Shown one piece after another: positions 36,819 through 48,897 of a DNA stretch of 64,000 bases (positions within the stretch are counted from its first letter, which is position 1; each line of letters opens with the position of its first letter). The stretch lies in assembly GCA_977006965.1 (NCBI GenBank), contig OZ345353.1, positions 4,340,001 to 4,404,000 on the forward strand. The letters run 5' to 3'. The stretch comes from Phymatolithon calcareum. Taxonomy: Eukaryota; Rhodophyta; Florideophyceae; Hapalidiales. The notes beneath the pieces were generated by a model. The model did no database searches. It saw only the letters and a list, made by a program, of their open reading frames with translations, and was not told the origin of the DNA. The translations under genes were made by a program, and so were the position numbers.

Positions 36819-38292
36819 CTTAAACTTCCTTGGCGTCGACCAAGATCATTTAAGCCGAAACAAACCGCCATCCTGAATTCCGTGGAACAAGCCTATTTAC
36901 TATCAGCGATTCTTAATTTCAAAAGTAATCTAGAAACGACATTGTCTTGGTGCTATATTTGGAGCCAATCGTCCTTTACAATGAAAAACATATTTTCTTG
37001 CACTGCTGTCTGAGCCATTGCACATAGGCAAGGTTCTGTGTTATGCATCCGAATTATTGTGGGAATAGATGAGACCTGGTTAAACGAGCCATCTGTCACG
37101 AATCTTATATCTATTCTATAATCACCTGAGGCTTTAGAAGAAGAAGGAGAAAAAGGTATATTTTAATTATAAGTTGACAACGCGTGTGCAGACGCACGGG
37201 GCAACTTAGAGAGTGCCAAGAAGCCATGGGTATGGTTTATTTCGGATCCCCAAAGTGGGTGCGAAACGTTCTGGTGGGGTACAAAATCCTAGTCACCAGA
37301 AGAGGAGAGAGATGGAGATGTGAAACTGTTGCATGGAAGAAACCCGGTACTTGTAAGAAAGGCTGCCGCGTGCGTACAGTCTGTGTTATACGTGTCAATC
37401 GGGCGGGTATCGCCGATACCGTATCGGCCAATCTACTCGTGGAACTGTTGGAATTACTCTCGTATGGACTTTGGTTGCGAACCGCGATTCCCAGCGCTTG
37501 CTGTCTCGACAATTTGTAGTGCCGCCCGTGCGAGTCGCACACGCGAGGTGATGTGCGGCCGTGGGTATGCGGGAATGACGGTTTCGGACGTGCAGGGCTG
37601 ACTGACACAGTGAATTGGGCCAGCGGTCAGGCGGACATTGGACGCAGATATGGAGAATCTGGCAAGAGGCGGTGCTCGCGCTCATGGCAGGGGCACGATG
37701 ACAACGTGTGTTTCACGTTCGCGTGCGAGACTATGTCGACCCCGCTCGCCAGTTGCCCTGAATTGGGTACCGGAAGGGATTTCCGGTTGGAGTTCCCGTT
37801 GCTCACGGGATGTTTGTCGCTCTGGTGCGGTTGTTGTGAGCTCACGCGACCGCTGCCATACCCCTGAAGGATGCCGGGCCAGTTCCCCTCTTGTCGTGGG
37901 TGTGAAGTGTGTGTATTTAGGCGCGGACCATGGACGGGCTAGAACAAGGAAGGGGGACCTGGAGATGTTGGTTCAACAACTGTTTATCGAGCTGCGTTGG
38001 TCGGTTGTTGTTTTGATGTGGTATCGGGCTACTCTCTTGATTTATGAAGCTGTTCCGTTAAGGCCAACTCGCGGCTGTTGTTCGCGGTTGGGCTACTGCC
38101 CAGTTTTTGCTCCTATAAAGCGCTTGCGCTGGTACGCGCGACAAAACTGATGTATTTATGTTTCGCCTTGATGTCACACGTTTGGTTTGCTTACAACACG
38201 GAGGGCGGCTCTATACGGTGGTCGAAATAAATAGGACCAAAATCTTCGGTAGGTCTGATGAAAGCGGCGATAAACTTTGTTGAACTTTGGTT
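36819..38292. other. 3-prime flank of paralogue B
   Basis: It parallels the flank of copy A. A 170-codon frame at 37638-38150 exists here only, with no ATG-led equivalent in copy A, so I do not call it. The extra segment near 37360-37470 contains a 15-bp near-palindrome (GGTATCG-C-CGATACC). Confidence 0.4.
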
Positions 38293-41200
38293 CTACTTTC
38301 GGAAGAAAGGAGAATCTGTTCATTAATGAGCTTCCCGCGAGAATTTGCTCCTTGCTCGGAGACAGGAGAAGTGCAAAGCTTGCAGCTAACCTTTACAAGT
38401 TTAATCAGCATGAGCGTGAGGAAACATAAATGATTCTGTATGAAAGAAAATTTCAATTTCAATGCAAATCAGCCTGCAACAATTGGGTGAGCAGGATTTT
38501 TAGTGATACGAATAATTGTACCACCATATGTTTCACGGTATCACAGCTGCAAACATATTGAGAATATAGCTTTTTCGTGTACAGCTCTGATTTCTTTGAT
38601 AATGCGTCCTGTTGGGAAAATCGCATGAACGCGATGGGATGAAATGCTGCATGGGATGAATTCTTGACATCGCCTGCAAGGTGTAGCAAACACAAGGGGC
38701 CGGAGAAGCTGCTGTTGTACCATTCCTCTACTTCAGAGAGCTCTGAGATTGTTCCCAGGCCTTCTTTGCTCTTCACCGAAGCCCATACACCTGCATGATT
38801 TGCACGATCTCGCGCATTCTGTTCACGACCTTGCGTTGAGTTAGGTGTGCGATCTGTTATTGCCGCGGAGGCTAAAGTTTGCTAACGTCCATCGTTGTCA
38901 TCACCACTAAGACAAAAATGGAGCACAGAACAGTGTTGGCGGCAATTCTCATTAACCCGTCTAGATACAACGTCTTCACCCTCAAAGATGAAAACAACTT
39001 TTCTCCATTGCAAGATAGTCAGGTCAAGCAGACTCCACGTCGTCTCTGCCTCGCCCCAGAGAAGGTTCGTAATAGACAACGGGGTCCAACGAGAAATAAA
39101 AACGTAATTTCCTCGGCTCCAGACGCTTTCATGACCGTTGCCTCTTCGTTAAGGGAGCTTGAACTTAGGTGCAGCGTCCGCGTCAAAATTTGCTGACGTT
39201 CTACCGCAGAATGCGGCAGTCTTTCGTTCGTTTAGAAGACGGATGCATGAGGAGTGTTGCTTGGTTCGTTCCTGCAGCGTTAGTGCTGCGGTGAAGAGTT
39301 GCAAGTTGGGTGCAAGTTGGGAGCACGATGTACTCTGCAGTTTATTGAAAGCTAGGTCATTCAGCTATTTAAGTTACAAAAGCTGCTGAGACTAAAGGCA
39401 GTCTGTGCAGGAAGAAAGAAGGCATCACAGCTGTTCGGACAGCAAATCTAGGTGATACCTTGCTGGGTAACGAGATAGTCGCTCGGGAAAAGTATTTCCT
39501 TCCGGTTGCAGATTGAGAAGTTGCTCAAAGAAAGAGCAGTAAAAGTCAGAAGTCAAATCTCGACCCAGAGCAGGGCCGAAGTGGACCTGGATTCGGAGAA
39601 TCCGAGCAGCACCTAACGCGCTAACTGGAAGACGCTGATCGTTGGTGCTGGGGAGCTCAAAGTGCATCACAGATGGTGATGTACAGCAAGGAGTTCGACG
39701 ATTTTTCACTCCACTTTGTCTGCGCTGAATGGACAAAGTCGAGGTGCCAAGGTGTTTCGCACTCACAGGTCTCGTAAGAAACTAGATTTGCTCGCAGCGG
39801 ACATGCAAGAGAATATCAATGACGAAATTCTCGTTTAATTTTACATATCGCGTTTGCAACGGACGGAATGCGAATGGCTTCCCGTTCGGACGTGATTATG
39901 ATGATCATACGCGTCGAACATAACATTCTCTTCTCCGCTCTGACGATGCGACTCAAGGAGTGCCATGCCAAGAAGAACCTTAACGAGATCTTCAAATCCA
40001 TAGCGAATGCTCTACCCAGCCCATGGCGCAAAAAATCTTTTGGCCAGGACTCAATCCCCTCCTCTTGGACCGCGATCTCGAGGAAATGGCAATAGAACGA
40101 ACTTGCCTCTTCAAAAAAATCGCCTGTGAAAAAACGAAGGACACGCCGATATACATAAACAATTCAAGAACAAGATGAGAAGGGAAATCTCGGTCACGGA
40201 GAACACGTCATGAGCATTTCATGTATTGAAGAGCTTGCTTTTCATATGTGAAAACTGTAACTGCCCACATAGCTGTGTAAATGGCAGCAGTGTAAGGCCG
40301 GCGGTGAGTAGCGCTTACGCTCTCCCAGATGGAGTCGGAGCAATGCTCTTTGCCAACAGTGGCGCCGAGCTCGACGAACAAAGAGTGAAAGGACAGGTGC
40401 ACCTCAGTCCCCAATTAAAGGCTCCGAGAGAACGCGATAACAACAGCGGGCAAGCCTCTCTCTTCTTCCGTCCACCCACCCACGTCCTTCGCTATCCAAG
40501 AGACTCTCTATCTTCCTGAATGTACTATGATTAAGCCTCTCTCCGTCAAGCAGAACCTTCCAGGGCGCAACAATGACTAGTAAGCGCATGCCTCTTTGAG
40601 AATGTCCCTGTCAGGGCCGCACGTTACCCCTGGTCGAGTCTGTCACCTGAAACCGTCACAAAAATAGAGCGAAGAAGAGTCGAAATCATATCCAAGGGCA
40701 CTTGCCGGCAGGTATGTAGACGAATTAGAAAAGATGATAGTTCCACGATTGTAGGGTTGCGACGGACGAACTAAAAGAAGTGCATTGCTGAACACAGTGG
40801 AAAAAAAGTTGTTTTCGAGGTCGAAAACATGTTTCAAAACTTAACTTATCTTCCAGAACAGCTATACTTTCATGGCAAGGTTCGTCGCACTTCAATTTTT
40901 CGCTATTTCTTCCAGCAGAGCAAATAGGCAATCAGTAGCAATAGGATTTCTCGCATACAATATAAATTACAATTGAGGTACTTCGTTCAATACATCTCGC
41001 AAATACCTATTGGAATTAAAACTCTGCAGATTCTCTGAGATGAAGCATGACACATCATTGACATCACTGGAGACGGAAAAATTCGGAAATTATAGATTTT
41101 CCATTTCTTTGGGTGGCTAATTCCACGTTAACGTTGGATTCCGCACAAATTTGTCGGAAATAAATTGAAGTGGAAAAAACCAATTCACAAAATGCAATTA

Positions 41201-42142
41201 TTGCAGGCAATGTACTGCGCTTTTATGAGTGCTGATGATTCTCTGCAACTAGGACATTTGTGAAACCAAAACCGGAGGACTTTGCTATTCCACTGCGAAT
41301 ACTCGTTTGCGGTAGAATCCTAGAGACGGATCTGTGAAGCGCGCTTCAGCGTATGTTGACATACGCTTTACAGGCCCGCAGGAATCTGCAGACCTGCGTA
41401 TGTAGTACATTCAGCTCTATTCTGGAAAAGAGGACTACTGAAGTTTCAAGAAAGGAGGACAACGAGGCAAAAATAATGCGCAGTGCACCATTAATGTACT
41501 TACGATTTATGATTATGGTGTGTGGAAACAAGATGGGCAGGTAATGTCCCGTTAACTCTGGTGGCAAAAGCAGTGCGCACAGTATCAGTAAGTAGGCGGG
41601 ACCGGAGAACCACTGCGGGAAACGTGCATATGAGTTTCCCGGGAACGAGATCCGGCGCAGTTACCGCCACACTAGTACAGTGGAGTCTCTCCGATGTTAA
41701 AGAAAATTGTGGGTCGCGAGGAGTAGAATTCAGATCAGAAATTGGGCGGGCAAGGCTACTTCCTGTGGATACCGGACAGGGCACCGAAAGAGGAAAACTA
41801 GGCAAACTTTCGTATTTGAACTCAAATCCAGACTCCCATGCCTGTTCTGTCCAAACAGGTCTGCATTGTAAGAGGAATGGCGCTCGATGTAGCGGCGATG
41901 TAACTGGAACGGTTCCTCCGAGCAAGATTTTCCTGAGAGGAGGTAATTTCAGAACAACACCGAGGACATGCACAGCGCTATGAGCGCCGTTCCTTGTAGA
42001 TTGCACTTTCGCGAAGCGGAAAATCAATTTCAAGCGCATAGCAGTTGTTACGGTATATTGGGAACTGCAAGTCCAGTCGGGATGTGCTCTTGCAGCTCGG
42101 GAACGTGGCATGCTGGAGGGAAGGATATACCGTGCTTGATAT
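38293..42142. other. 3.8 kb without a supported gene
   Basis: Short frames on both strands, none with a recognisable motif. Two longer ones at 41500-42168 (minus, 222 codons) and 41522-41983 (plus, 153 codons) overlap each other antisense. The minus one begins inside the solo LTR, so neither is supported. The 41520-42140 part is GC-richer than its surroundings. Confidence 0.4.
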
Positions 42143-42537
42143 TTCAGTGTGGGGTTTGAAACGCACAAGTTGGCACACTGGGTTTGGTCGGTTTGTTCCC
42201 TGGCGGAAAGCCAAGGGCGGCGTGAAGCGCCGACCTTTATAGAAAAAACAATGGATCAAAAGATGACTTGGCAATATGAGAATTGGATCAATGGAAGACT
42301 CTGGAAGCCGCGAAGCGCTTACAGTGTAAGCACCTGTAAGCACCTGTAAGCTGTAAGGAGCGGTTCTAGGGATTGCCCTTGGTGATCCTTCATGGTGTAA
42401 GGACGCATCGAAACCTATGGTGCTGTAATGACTGTAATGCTATCTGTAATGGCTTGCTGTAAATGCAAGCTGTAATGACGATTTGAAGGGAGCTATTTGT
42501 ATAGGAGTATGATAGTGGCGTTGGAGGCCACATTCAG
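42143..42537 (+). mobile_element. Solo LTR (385 bp) with 5-bp target duplication
   Basis: The LTR proper is 42148-42532. It starts TGTGGGGT and ends GGCCACA (TG...CA) and is flanked on both sides by TTCAG (42143-42147 and 42533-42537). Exact 5-bp duplications around a TG...CA unit with no internal region are what remains after recombination between the two LTRs of a retrotransposon. A related, older copy lies at 8303-8721 on the same strand. Inside are about eight CTGTAA words and a hairpin GCTTGC...GCAAGC at 42452-42470, both conserved in the older copy. Confidence 0.9.
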
Positions 42538-43439
42538 AGTTCGATGAGAGCGTTGTCGCGAGGTCCTGAAAGTCCCGGAGAGTGCAATCAGTAGATTTCG
42601 AAGTAATCACACATTGAACTACCGTGTTTGCCTGGCAGAAACTTGGAGGACGAAATGATAGCCTTTTAATGCCGGATTGTAGCGCGGCGACCGATCTGAT
42701 GCTTGCGAAGAGTAGAACTCATTGTGTTGAGCCTATGATCGCTGATCGAGAATTTTCAGCGAAAGCACACAGCTGATACCGGGAAGAACGTACGGTGCGC
42801 GCGAGACTGGCCACGGGAATGCAAAGAGCGGCATGAGATTGCCTTAGCTCTTCCAAAAGCTGATTATGACATGAACGACAGTCGTGGGATGCAAGGGGCG
42901 GACAGGTCACATCACGAAATTCCGAAAGGGAGGTGAATGAGCTTCCTGAGAAGGAGTTCTCCAGCTGGGGAATCAGCTTGCCTGTACAAAGCGTGGTGAA
43001 GAAGTTAATTAGCCATAGCAAAGGCAACCATGAAATGGATAAAGGGCTTCCCCAATGTGGATAAAGCAATTGTTTATTGTGACAAAGCAGACGTAATTTA
43101 ATAATTCGTCAGTGTGGAAAAAGCAATTGTTTATGGTGAATATTGACACCAAGTGAACGTAACTCAATAGTCAGTCCATGTTAATGTGGATTATTAAGTT
43201 CGGAACTCTTTTTCCGAAAACGACCTGTGCGCAAAAAGCAGGGCATTGGAGAAGCAACTGGGACTCGTGATGGGAAAACGGAAAAGGCGCAGTCGACATC
43301 GATTCTACGATTTACGACCAGAAGACGAGGGAGCGCACCCCCCGGAAACCTCTCGTTAGAGATCTACCACAGCATTACTGGTCAATCGGAAATCGAGCGT
43401 AATTGCCCAAAACAGAGACCCGCAAGGGCAGAAAGAGCT
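42538..43439. other. Spacer with a short imperfect direct repeat
   Basis: No gene. Two related segments of about 30 bp, sharing AAAGCAATTGTTTAT, lie at about 43056-43085 and 43108-43137. They may be subterminal repeats of the DNA transposon whose relic follows. Confidence 0.4.
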
Positions 43440-46400
43440 TACAGTGGCCGTTGAAGGGCAAGGTAAAGATAACAGTGCCGAAGAATCAGAAGTTCAATTT
43501 CCGACAGCGGAAAATGCGTACGATGATTTGATGGATGCGTCTCACGACCTGGAAGAGGAGGTATTGGATTTGTTGGCGGTTTCTGACTACTCGAGAGGTG
43601 CAATAGAATGCTATGATGCAGATGCACGTAATGATGCACAAATCTTATTGAATATATCTGACTGGCGTACGTTATGGGGTATTCTATTGACCTCCGGGAG
43701 CCGTAAGATGACTAAACATCAGTATTAGGCGATGAGGATGTTTGCATTGAGTTCGCGTTATCGAAGGACCGTAACAGAGAGACCAGGCTGGAATCTTTCG
43801 GAGAAAAACCTGGAAGTGAGGAGCTGAGCGCACTTCCCCACTACTCTACTCTGTCATCTAAGCACAGACCCATATTGTAGCGGGACCTGTCTGTTAGGTC
43901 TTCTGCCTTTCAAGTAGCCGTGAATACTCGAAAACTAGGGGCGCGTGCTACATCTTACGATTCGTCAGGAGAGCCTCAAGTTCCATTTCGAATAGTACTT
44001 CCCAGCGAGTACGCTCGCCAAGACATTGCAATGGAACCTATACTCGACCTCATGCGACAGTAGTATACTGGCTTCGGGAAGTGGTTCTCGGGTTGACATC
44101 AGCATGTACTGCATAGATACGTGGCCAATCCTGCTAACACGAAAGCAGTTCTACGGGCTACCGACAGAGGCCATGGTGGATAAAGGACCGTGGAGCTGAA
44201 CAGAAGAGGTAGGAGATATTGTGAAGCTCGAAATTGTTGGATCACAAGGGCTTGAGGCGTCTGTCTTTCGGTCATTTCAGTTTAATGGGCGAGATTAAGG
44301 CGTTCGTTCGTTGAAAGGAATTGTTTCCTCAATATGGCCCGCGCATCATCAATCGCGAAGGTGTTTGTCCGATTTTCAGGCGAAACTAGAGCCTTGCTGT
44401 ATCGTGGAGGACAAAATGGTGGCTGAAGCGTTTGAATTCGTGGAGTACAAGTCATCTTCGGACCTTGTCAGAGTCGACATGCCCAAGCCGCTAACCATCA
44501 ACGACGACGAGGAGCAATTTTTCGGAGCTGATGATGCTGCACAACAAAGGACACAATGGAAGAAGCAAAATCCAGAAATGGTTGAATACGAACGGAAAAA
44601 AGAGCTTGTCTAAAGGAGCTACGTAAAGAGAAAGAGGCAGCATGGCGGGACTGGACAAAGCCATTGGTCAAGCCAGGAAAGACTGTCGCCGTATTGACAG
44701 CTCCAGACAAATCTAAGCTGCTTCTGGTTCACCGGTTCTCGGTGGAGGAAGACGAGCAAAGCAGACATGCATTTATTATCCCTGGAGATGCGGATCTAGA
44801 AAATCTACCCAAGAACGGATGTGAAGCAGAATTTCGCAAGCACAGTCATCCGCCTCGAGATACTTCTTCGGGGTACTATATTGACGTTCGCCGCGTGAGT
44901 ATACTGGAAATGCACACAGGAAATCATGGAGTGAAAAAGTACACAACGATAAACAGCTTTGGCACACTTCAAAGCGGGGAGAAATACGTCCTCTATCGGT
45001 TTATGCTTTACCGGGATGGTTTCGAGATATCCCGTGGAAAGAGTTCCTCGGGAGATGGTGTATACATGGTCTGCCTCAATCTCCCTATTACCTCGCGTTC
45101 GTCTGCCAATGCAGACCGTGTTATATCCTTATCGCCTCCCGGAGTCGACTGTTCAATTTTCTTTCAGAAAATTGAAGAGGACATTGTGAAGAGTTTGGCG
45201 GAAGGATATTTGGACGTTGATGCCGACTGTGTGAAAAGGCGAATATTCTTGGACCTCATCGGGTGTCTAGGTGCTACACCTGTCGTAAATGGGCAACTTG
45301 ATACTAGGGGTCGCCCCGCACGGATTGATCCGTGATCCAATCCGTTCCGGGAGTGTAATCGGGCGGAGCCTGAACCAAAATCTCACGGATTCTAAAAATA
45401 TGGACGTTTCACGGATTTTGGGGAACCGGTCTTTGACCGGATTATTTTTTCGAATTTTTGAAAACCGGAACATTTTTTACGGGAACGGATTCAATTTGAG
45501 GATAATTTTGACGGATGCCGCCTCCGATATTAAAAATAGTACGGATTTTGAACGGATTCTATTGATGGACATTCATTGGCGGATTGTTTACGGATCCATT
45601 CTTCAGCTCTCGCCGCCGCCGTGTCTATCATAGTGGTACTGCGTACTCCTAAAACTTATAAACCATGGTTTAAATCTCTCTCTCTCGCCGCCGGCTTCCT
45701 TCCTCCCTTCTATTGTTGAAGCTCACTCACCACCGTTGAACGCTCCAATGTAGTTTACCCCTCCAATCGCGATTTCTCCACCTTGTGGAAATGTAACCGT
45801 CGATCTCCCGTGTAATCTGGTGGTTGACCTGATTGGGTGGCGGTCTGGACGCGGATGAGCTCAATGAAATCCAGGCGGAATGTGAGCGGACTGGAAACTG
45901 ACTTAAATTTGTACGGATTACTAGCGGATTGGTTCTGCTGGCTTTTTGCTGGATGTTTCACGGATCACGGATCTGAGTGCGGTCTCGCATTATCCACGCG
46001 GACGGATTTTATGAACTCATATTGTGAGATGGGCGGATTACGGATATCTATAGGCCGACTTGGCGGAAACGGATTGGACCGTAATCCGTCCGGGGCGACC
46101 CCTACTTGATACTGTAGGCCACACGGGCTGGGCGCGCTGCTACTTATGCAGGTACTGCAAGCATTCTAGTGGTCTCATTAGCAGCCGATACACCGATCAG
46201 TCATGTTTTGGGTCAGAAACTACTTCTGGAAGGACTTTTTGGAAACATTTTGCGGTCCGAGACAGTAATGTTCAGAGGGAATCGTGACTACTCTTAGGAA
46301 TGAAGCCCGCCGCGGATTACGAAAGCCTTCCCATCCATTCACTGGCGAACGCCATACGCACCGCGGATTCCCAAAAGAAGTTACGGTGTGCCGCTTTTGC

Positions 46401-47273
46401 CTGGGCATCGAGACCTGTACCGCCCTTTTTTCGTGGCACCAGACCACCTTTGACTGCTCATTTTCGAGACTGCGTTAATCTTGTCCTTATGCTTCTACCG
46501 TCACGGAATTACATAGAAAAGTGTGAAGGTTTCAATCTGGGATACCTCTACGACTGCGAACTGCCATTGCAAAACAAAATAATTGACCACGAAAAGAGAA
46601 AGCTGTACGCAATGTCTACGACACAGATTTATGCCCTGTCAATAGTTGCTAAAACAGGGTTTTATGAAAGGTTGTTTGGCTGCAATCTACTCCTCTGAGA
46701 GTACAATATCAATTTCAAAACAGTGCAGGGATGCAATTGAACTTGTGAGGTCCTGCGCCAGGATGATATCGGCGACGAGATATGCACAAAATTGCCACCT
46801 GATCGGTCTTTAGCATTTATCGGAACAGTTTTGCAAAGAGAAACACAGATATTAGGATCTAGGGGATCCAAAAAGCTTAAAAGGCAACCTTTCAAGCTCT
46901 CTTACCATGGACCGTACGAACGAGTACGATCACATTCGAGGATCCCATTTTCGTTTTCTAGGGATCTATGTCACGACCGAACTATCGGTGCGGTCTTCTC
47001 CTGAAGTTATTCTAGAGCCAGAAATTGAATCTGGTCCATCTGACACACACATTCCTCCAAGCAGTCCGATCCGGCCCGATTTCCGGAGCAATGTCGGTCC
47101 TGGGTTTTCCGTACCGAGGACTTCTAGAGTTTCCTCTACTACGCCTTCCGAGATCGAACCTTCCCGTCAAACGCGTGTGAGGACCGAAGCTCAGTCGGAG
47201 ATCTTGCCTGGCCACCTAACGAATCCCAGGACTGAATTAAATCATCGTGGCGTGGAAGGAAGTGCATCGTAGC
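43440..47273 (+). pseudogene. Decayed CACTA/TNP2-like (Plavaka-like) transposase, interrupted by a MITE
   Basis: Plus-strand frames from about 43440 read as successive parts of one large transposase. An acidic N-terminal part (43444-43728) is followed by FRIVLPSEYARQDIAMEPIL near 43990-44050 and KQFYGLPTEAMVDKGPW near 44150. The core is 44664-45304, with YVLYRFMLYRDGFEISRGKS, LSPPGVDCS and KRRIFLDLIGCLGATPVVN. At 45304 the frame is split by an 800-bp MITE and resumes in the same frame at 46113 with GHTGWARCYLCRYCKH, a CxxC-type block, and HFAVRD. Weaker pieces run to the stop at 47273. The order resembles TNP2/Plavaka-type transposases as I remember them, but the superfamily call is moderate. 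Earlier stops and shifts, besides the insertion, make it inactive. Confidence 0.55.
45305..46104. mobile_element. 800-bp hAT-like MITE rich in CGGAT, inserted in a transposase gene
   Basis: The ends TAGGGGTCGCCCCG and, inverted, the same 14 bases match; the inverted repeat continues to about 22 bp with one mismatch. The 8-bp words CTTGATAC flank it (45297-45304 and 46105-46112); because of the end bases, the direct repeat reads as 10 bp, ACTTGATACT. TAGGGG ends with an 8-bp duplication suit hAT, though Mutator-like elements (9-10 bp) are not excluded. About 19 CGGAT words lie on the plus strand, in two clusters next to the two ends. No gene is inside; the 114-codon frame at 45289 is chance. 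Confidence 0.85.
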
Positions 47274-47821
47274 CCAGGCTAAGGCGAAGCCGTCGAGTTT
47301 AGGATGATTGAGGCCATGCTTGTCGCTTGATGGTTTCATTCGAGGGCCTACTCGTGCCTCTTGTGAAGAATTGTTTTCAACTCTCAAGGCTCTCACTATT
47401 CGTATTGCCGTCTGGTAGACTATACATACTGCTTTCGGAATGATCAGACAAAATTTAATTTACTTCGCATATCTTCGTTTACATACATGAAAAAACCAGT
47501 TAACGAATCTCGGACTCAACAATAATTTTAAATCATAGAGCAATAACACATTCATAATCTCTCTTTCAAAGATCAAGCGCAGAAAAAATAGTCGTCGTCG
47601 TCCCCTTGACGTACAGATCCATCGGGAATATGCTCAGCCCCTTCTATATGTATCGGGTTCGGGGCCATTCTTCGCGTGCAATATTCATTCAGCTCATATG
47701 GAACTTCGCTTCATATTTCTCCCCGAAATTTTTTTGCTTCTGCTCCTTTCCAGCTACGTGTCAACATAATGTTCACAATGTAGCTCGCTTTCACCCCTCG
47801 GTGATCTCTCTTGGCTACTTG
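47274..47821. other. No gene seen
   Basis: Tail of the transposon relic and AT-rich spacer with short frames only. Confidence 0.35.
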
Positions 47822-48890
47822 CTACACCCTTAACGTACTCATGTTCATAGCGTCACCTAACACGCCAGGCAGCCCGAGGGCTAAAATATGTATCGCGCGC
47901 AATGTTAGCTCCGAGGAACCCAATACCGCAACTTTATCCTTTGTTTGGAAATTTTCCATAAGAACGCTGAGAGCTACGTCATGCAGGTTGCTCGTTTCTG
48001 AGGTCGGAACATAGATTACCTCTAATGTTCTGGTTCGCAGAAGCGACTTCATCGCTTTGCACATCGGCGGTTTGACCGGTATCCAATCTCATTTCTCCAT
48101 TCCTGTTAGCACGCTCTACATCCTTAATCACCTTCCAGTTATACTGAAACTCCACGTTCATGCATGGGAATACCGCGTTCATTTAATCAATTATTTTCGC
48201 ATTCTCCTGAATCGAGGCGTGACTAATTCCAACTACAGCAGTTGGAATATCCCACGCAGAACCCACTCTTGGCGAACTAGAAAGGGCTTCTAGCTGTTCT
48301 GGAGAAGAGCACTGAAACAGTACATAGTATCCGTTGGTACGTGCCTCATCTGGGCCGGGGAAAATAAATTGGTTTGTCGACGACAAACAACATGGACGAG
48401 TAAAGCACGACGCGTCAAGATCCCCGACTATTGTTCAGATGATATGTGAGTCCCAAGCGAAACTCCTCTACAGCCTGACGACGAATTTTCCCAGTATCGG
48501 ACATAGAGCGCTTTCGATTCGTTCCTCTGCTTCGACGACTATAGGGTCCACCACTGCAAACAGGGCGCGTTCCCCCTCGCCCTCCTCCAGACAGAGGGGA
48601 TAATCTTCCCCCGGTAGAGTCTGGAATATTTGTCCATTATCCTCCAGATGATGTTCCTGAACATGTAGAAACATCTCCGGCCTTAGTCTCCAAGTCCTTT
48701 GACACTTGATGTACTACTCTACGAATATCTTCCTTATCGCCAAAGGCAAGTTGCCATTTCGGCATTCGAGATGTTGCCGAGTAGTCCGCAGTGGGCGGGT
48801 TTTGTAGTAGCTGTGCGGTAGTGGCGGAACTCCCAGACTCAACTCTTGACGGCGGGCTAGGAGCTTTGAAAAGTTTAATTCGGGCCTAAC
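47822..48890 (-). pseudogene. Broken coding-like stretch of unknown function
   Basis: Consecutive minus-strand frames read like protein: 48674-48468 (DNGQIFQTLPGEDYPL, VDPIVVEAEERIES), 48386-48183 (STNQFIFPGPDEARTNGYYV, SAWDIPTAVVGISHAS) and 48064-47822 (DKVAVLGSSELTLRAI). They are separated by stops and shifts. Plausible text also continues upstream to the edge of the AATAGGG array. I do not recognise it. It could be a host pseudogene or a transposon part. No domain supports a function. Confidence 0.3.
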
Positions 48891-48897
48891 ATAGAAA

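Larger units (their letters stand above)
34056..38292 (+). repeat. Segmental duplication, copy B (about 4.24 kb)
   Basis: Direct-orientation relative of 15830-19881, starting 18.2 kb downstream of it. It is longer mainly because of an extra segment of about 108 bp near 37360-37470 and a smaller one near 37630-37680, both absent from copy A. The same gene sits at the same relative place. The borders show no transposon ends. Confidence 0.85.

Noticed and set aside
37638-38150. 170-codon ORF downstream of paralogue B
   Set aside because: It is not kept in the homologous part of copy A, so it is probably chance in GC-rich DNA.
41500-42168. 222-codon minus-strand ORF
   Set aside because: It starts inside the solo LTR inserted at 42148, has no motif, and overlaps another ORF antisense.
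45289-45633. 114-codon ORF crossing the left end of the MITE
   Set aside because: It crosses the insertion junction and consists of repetitive CGGATT translation.
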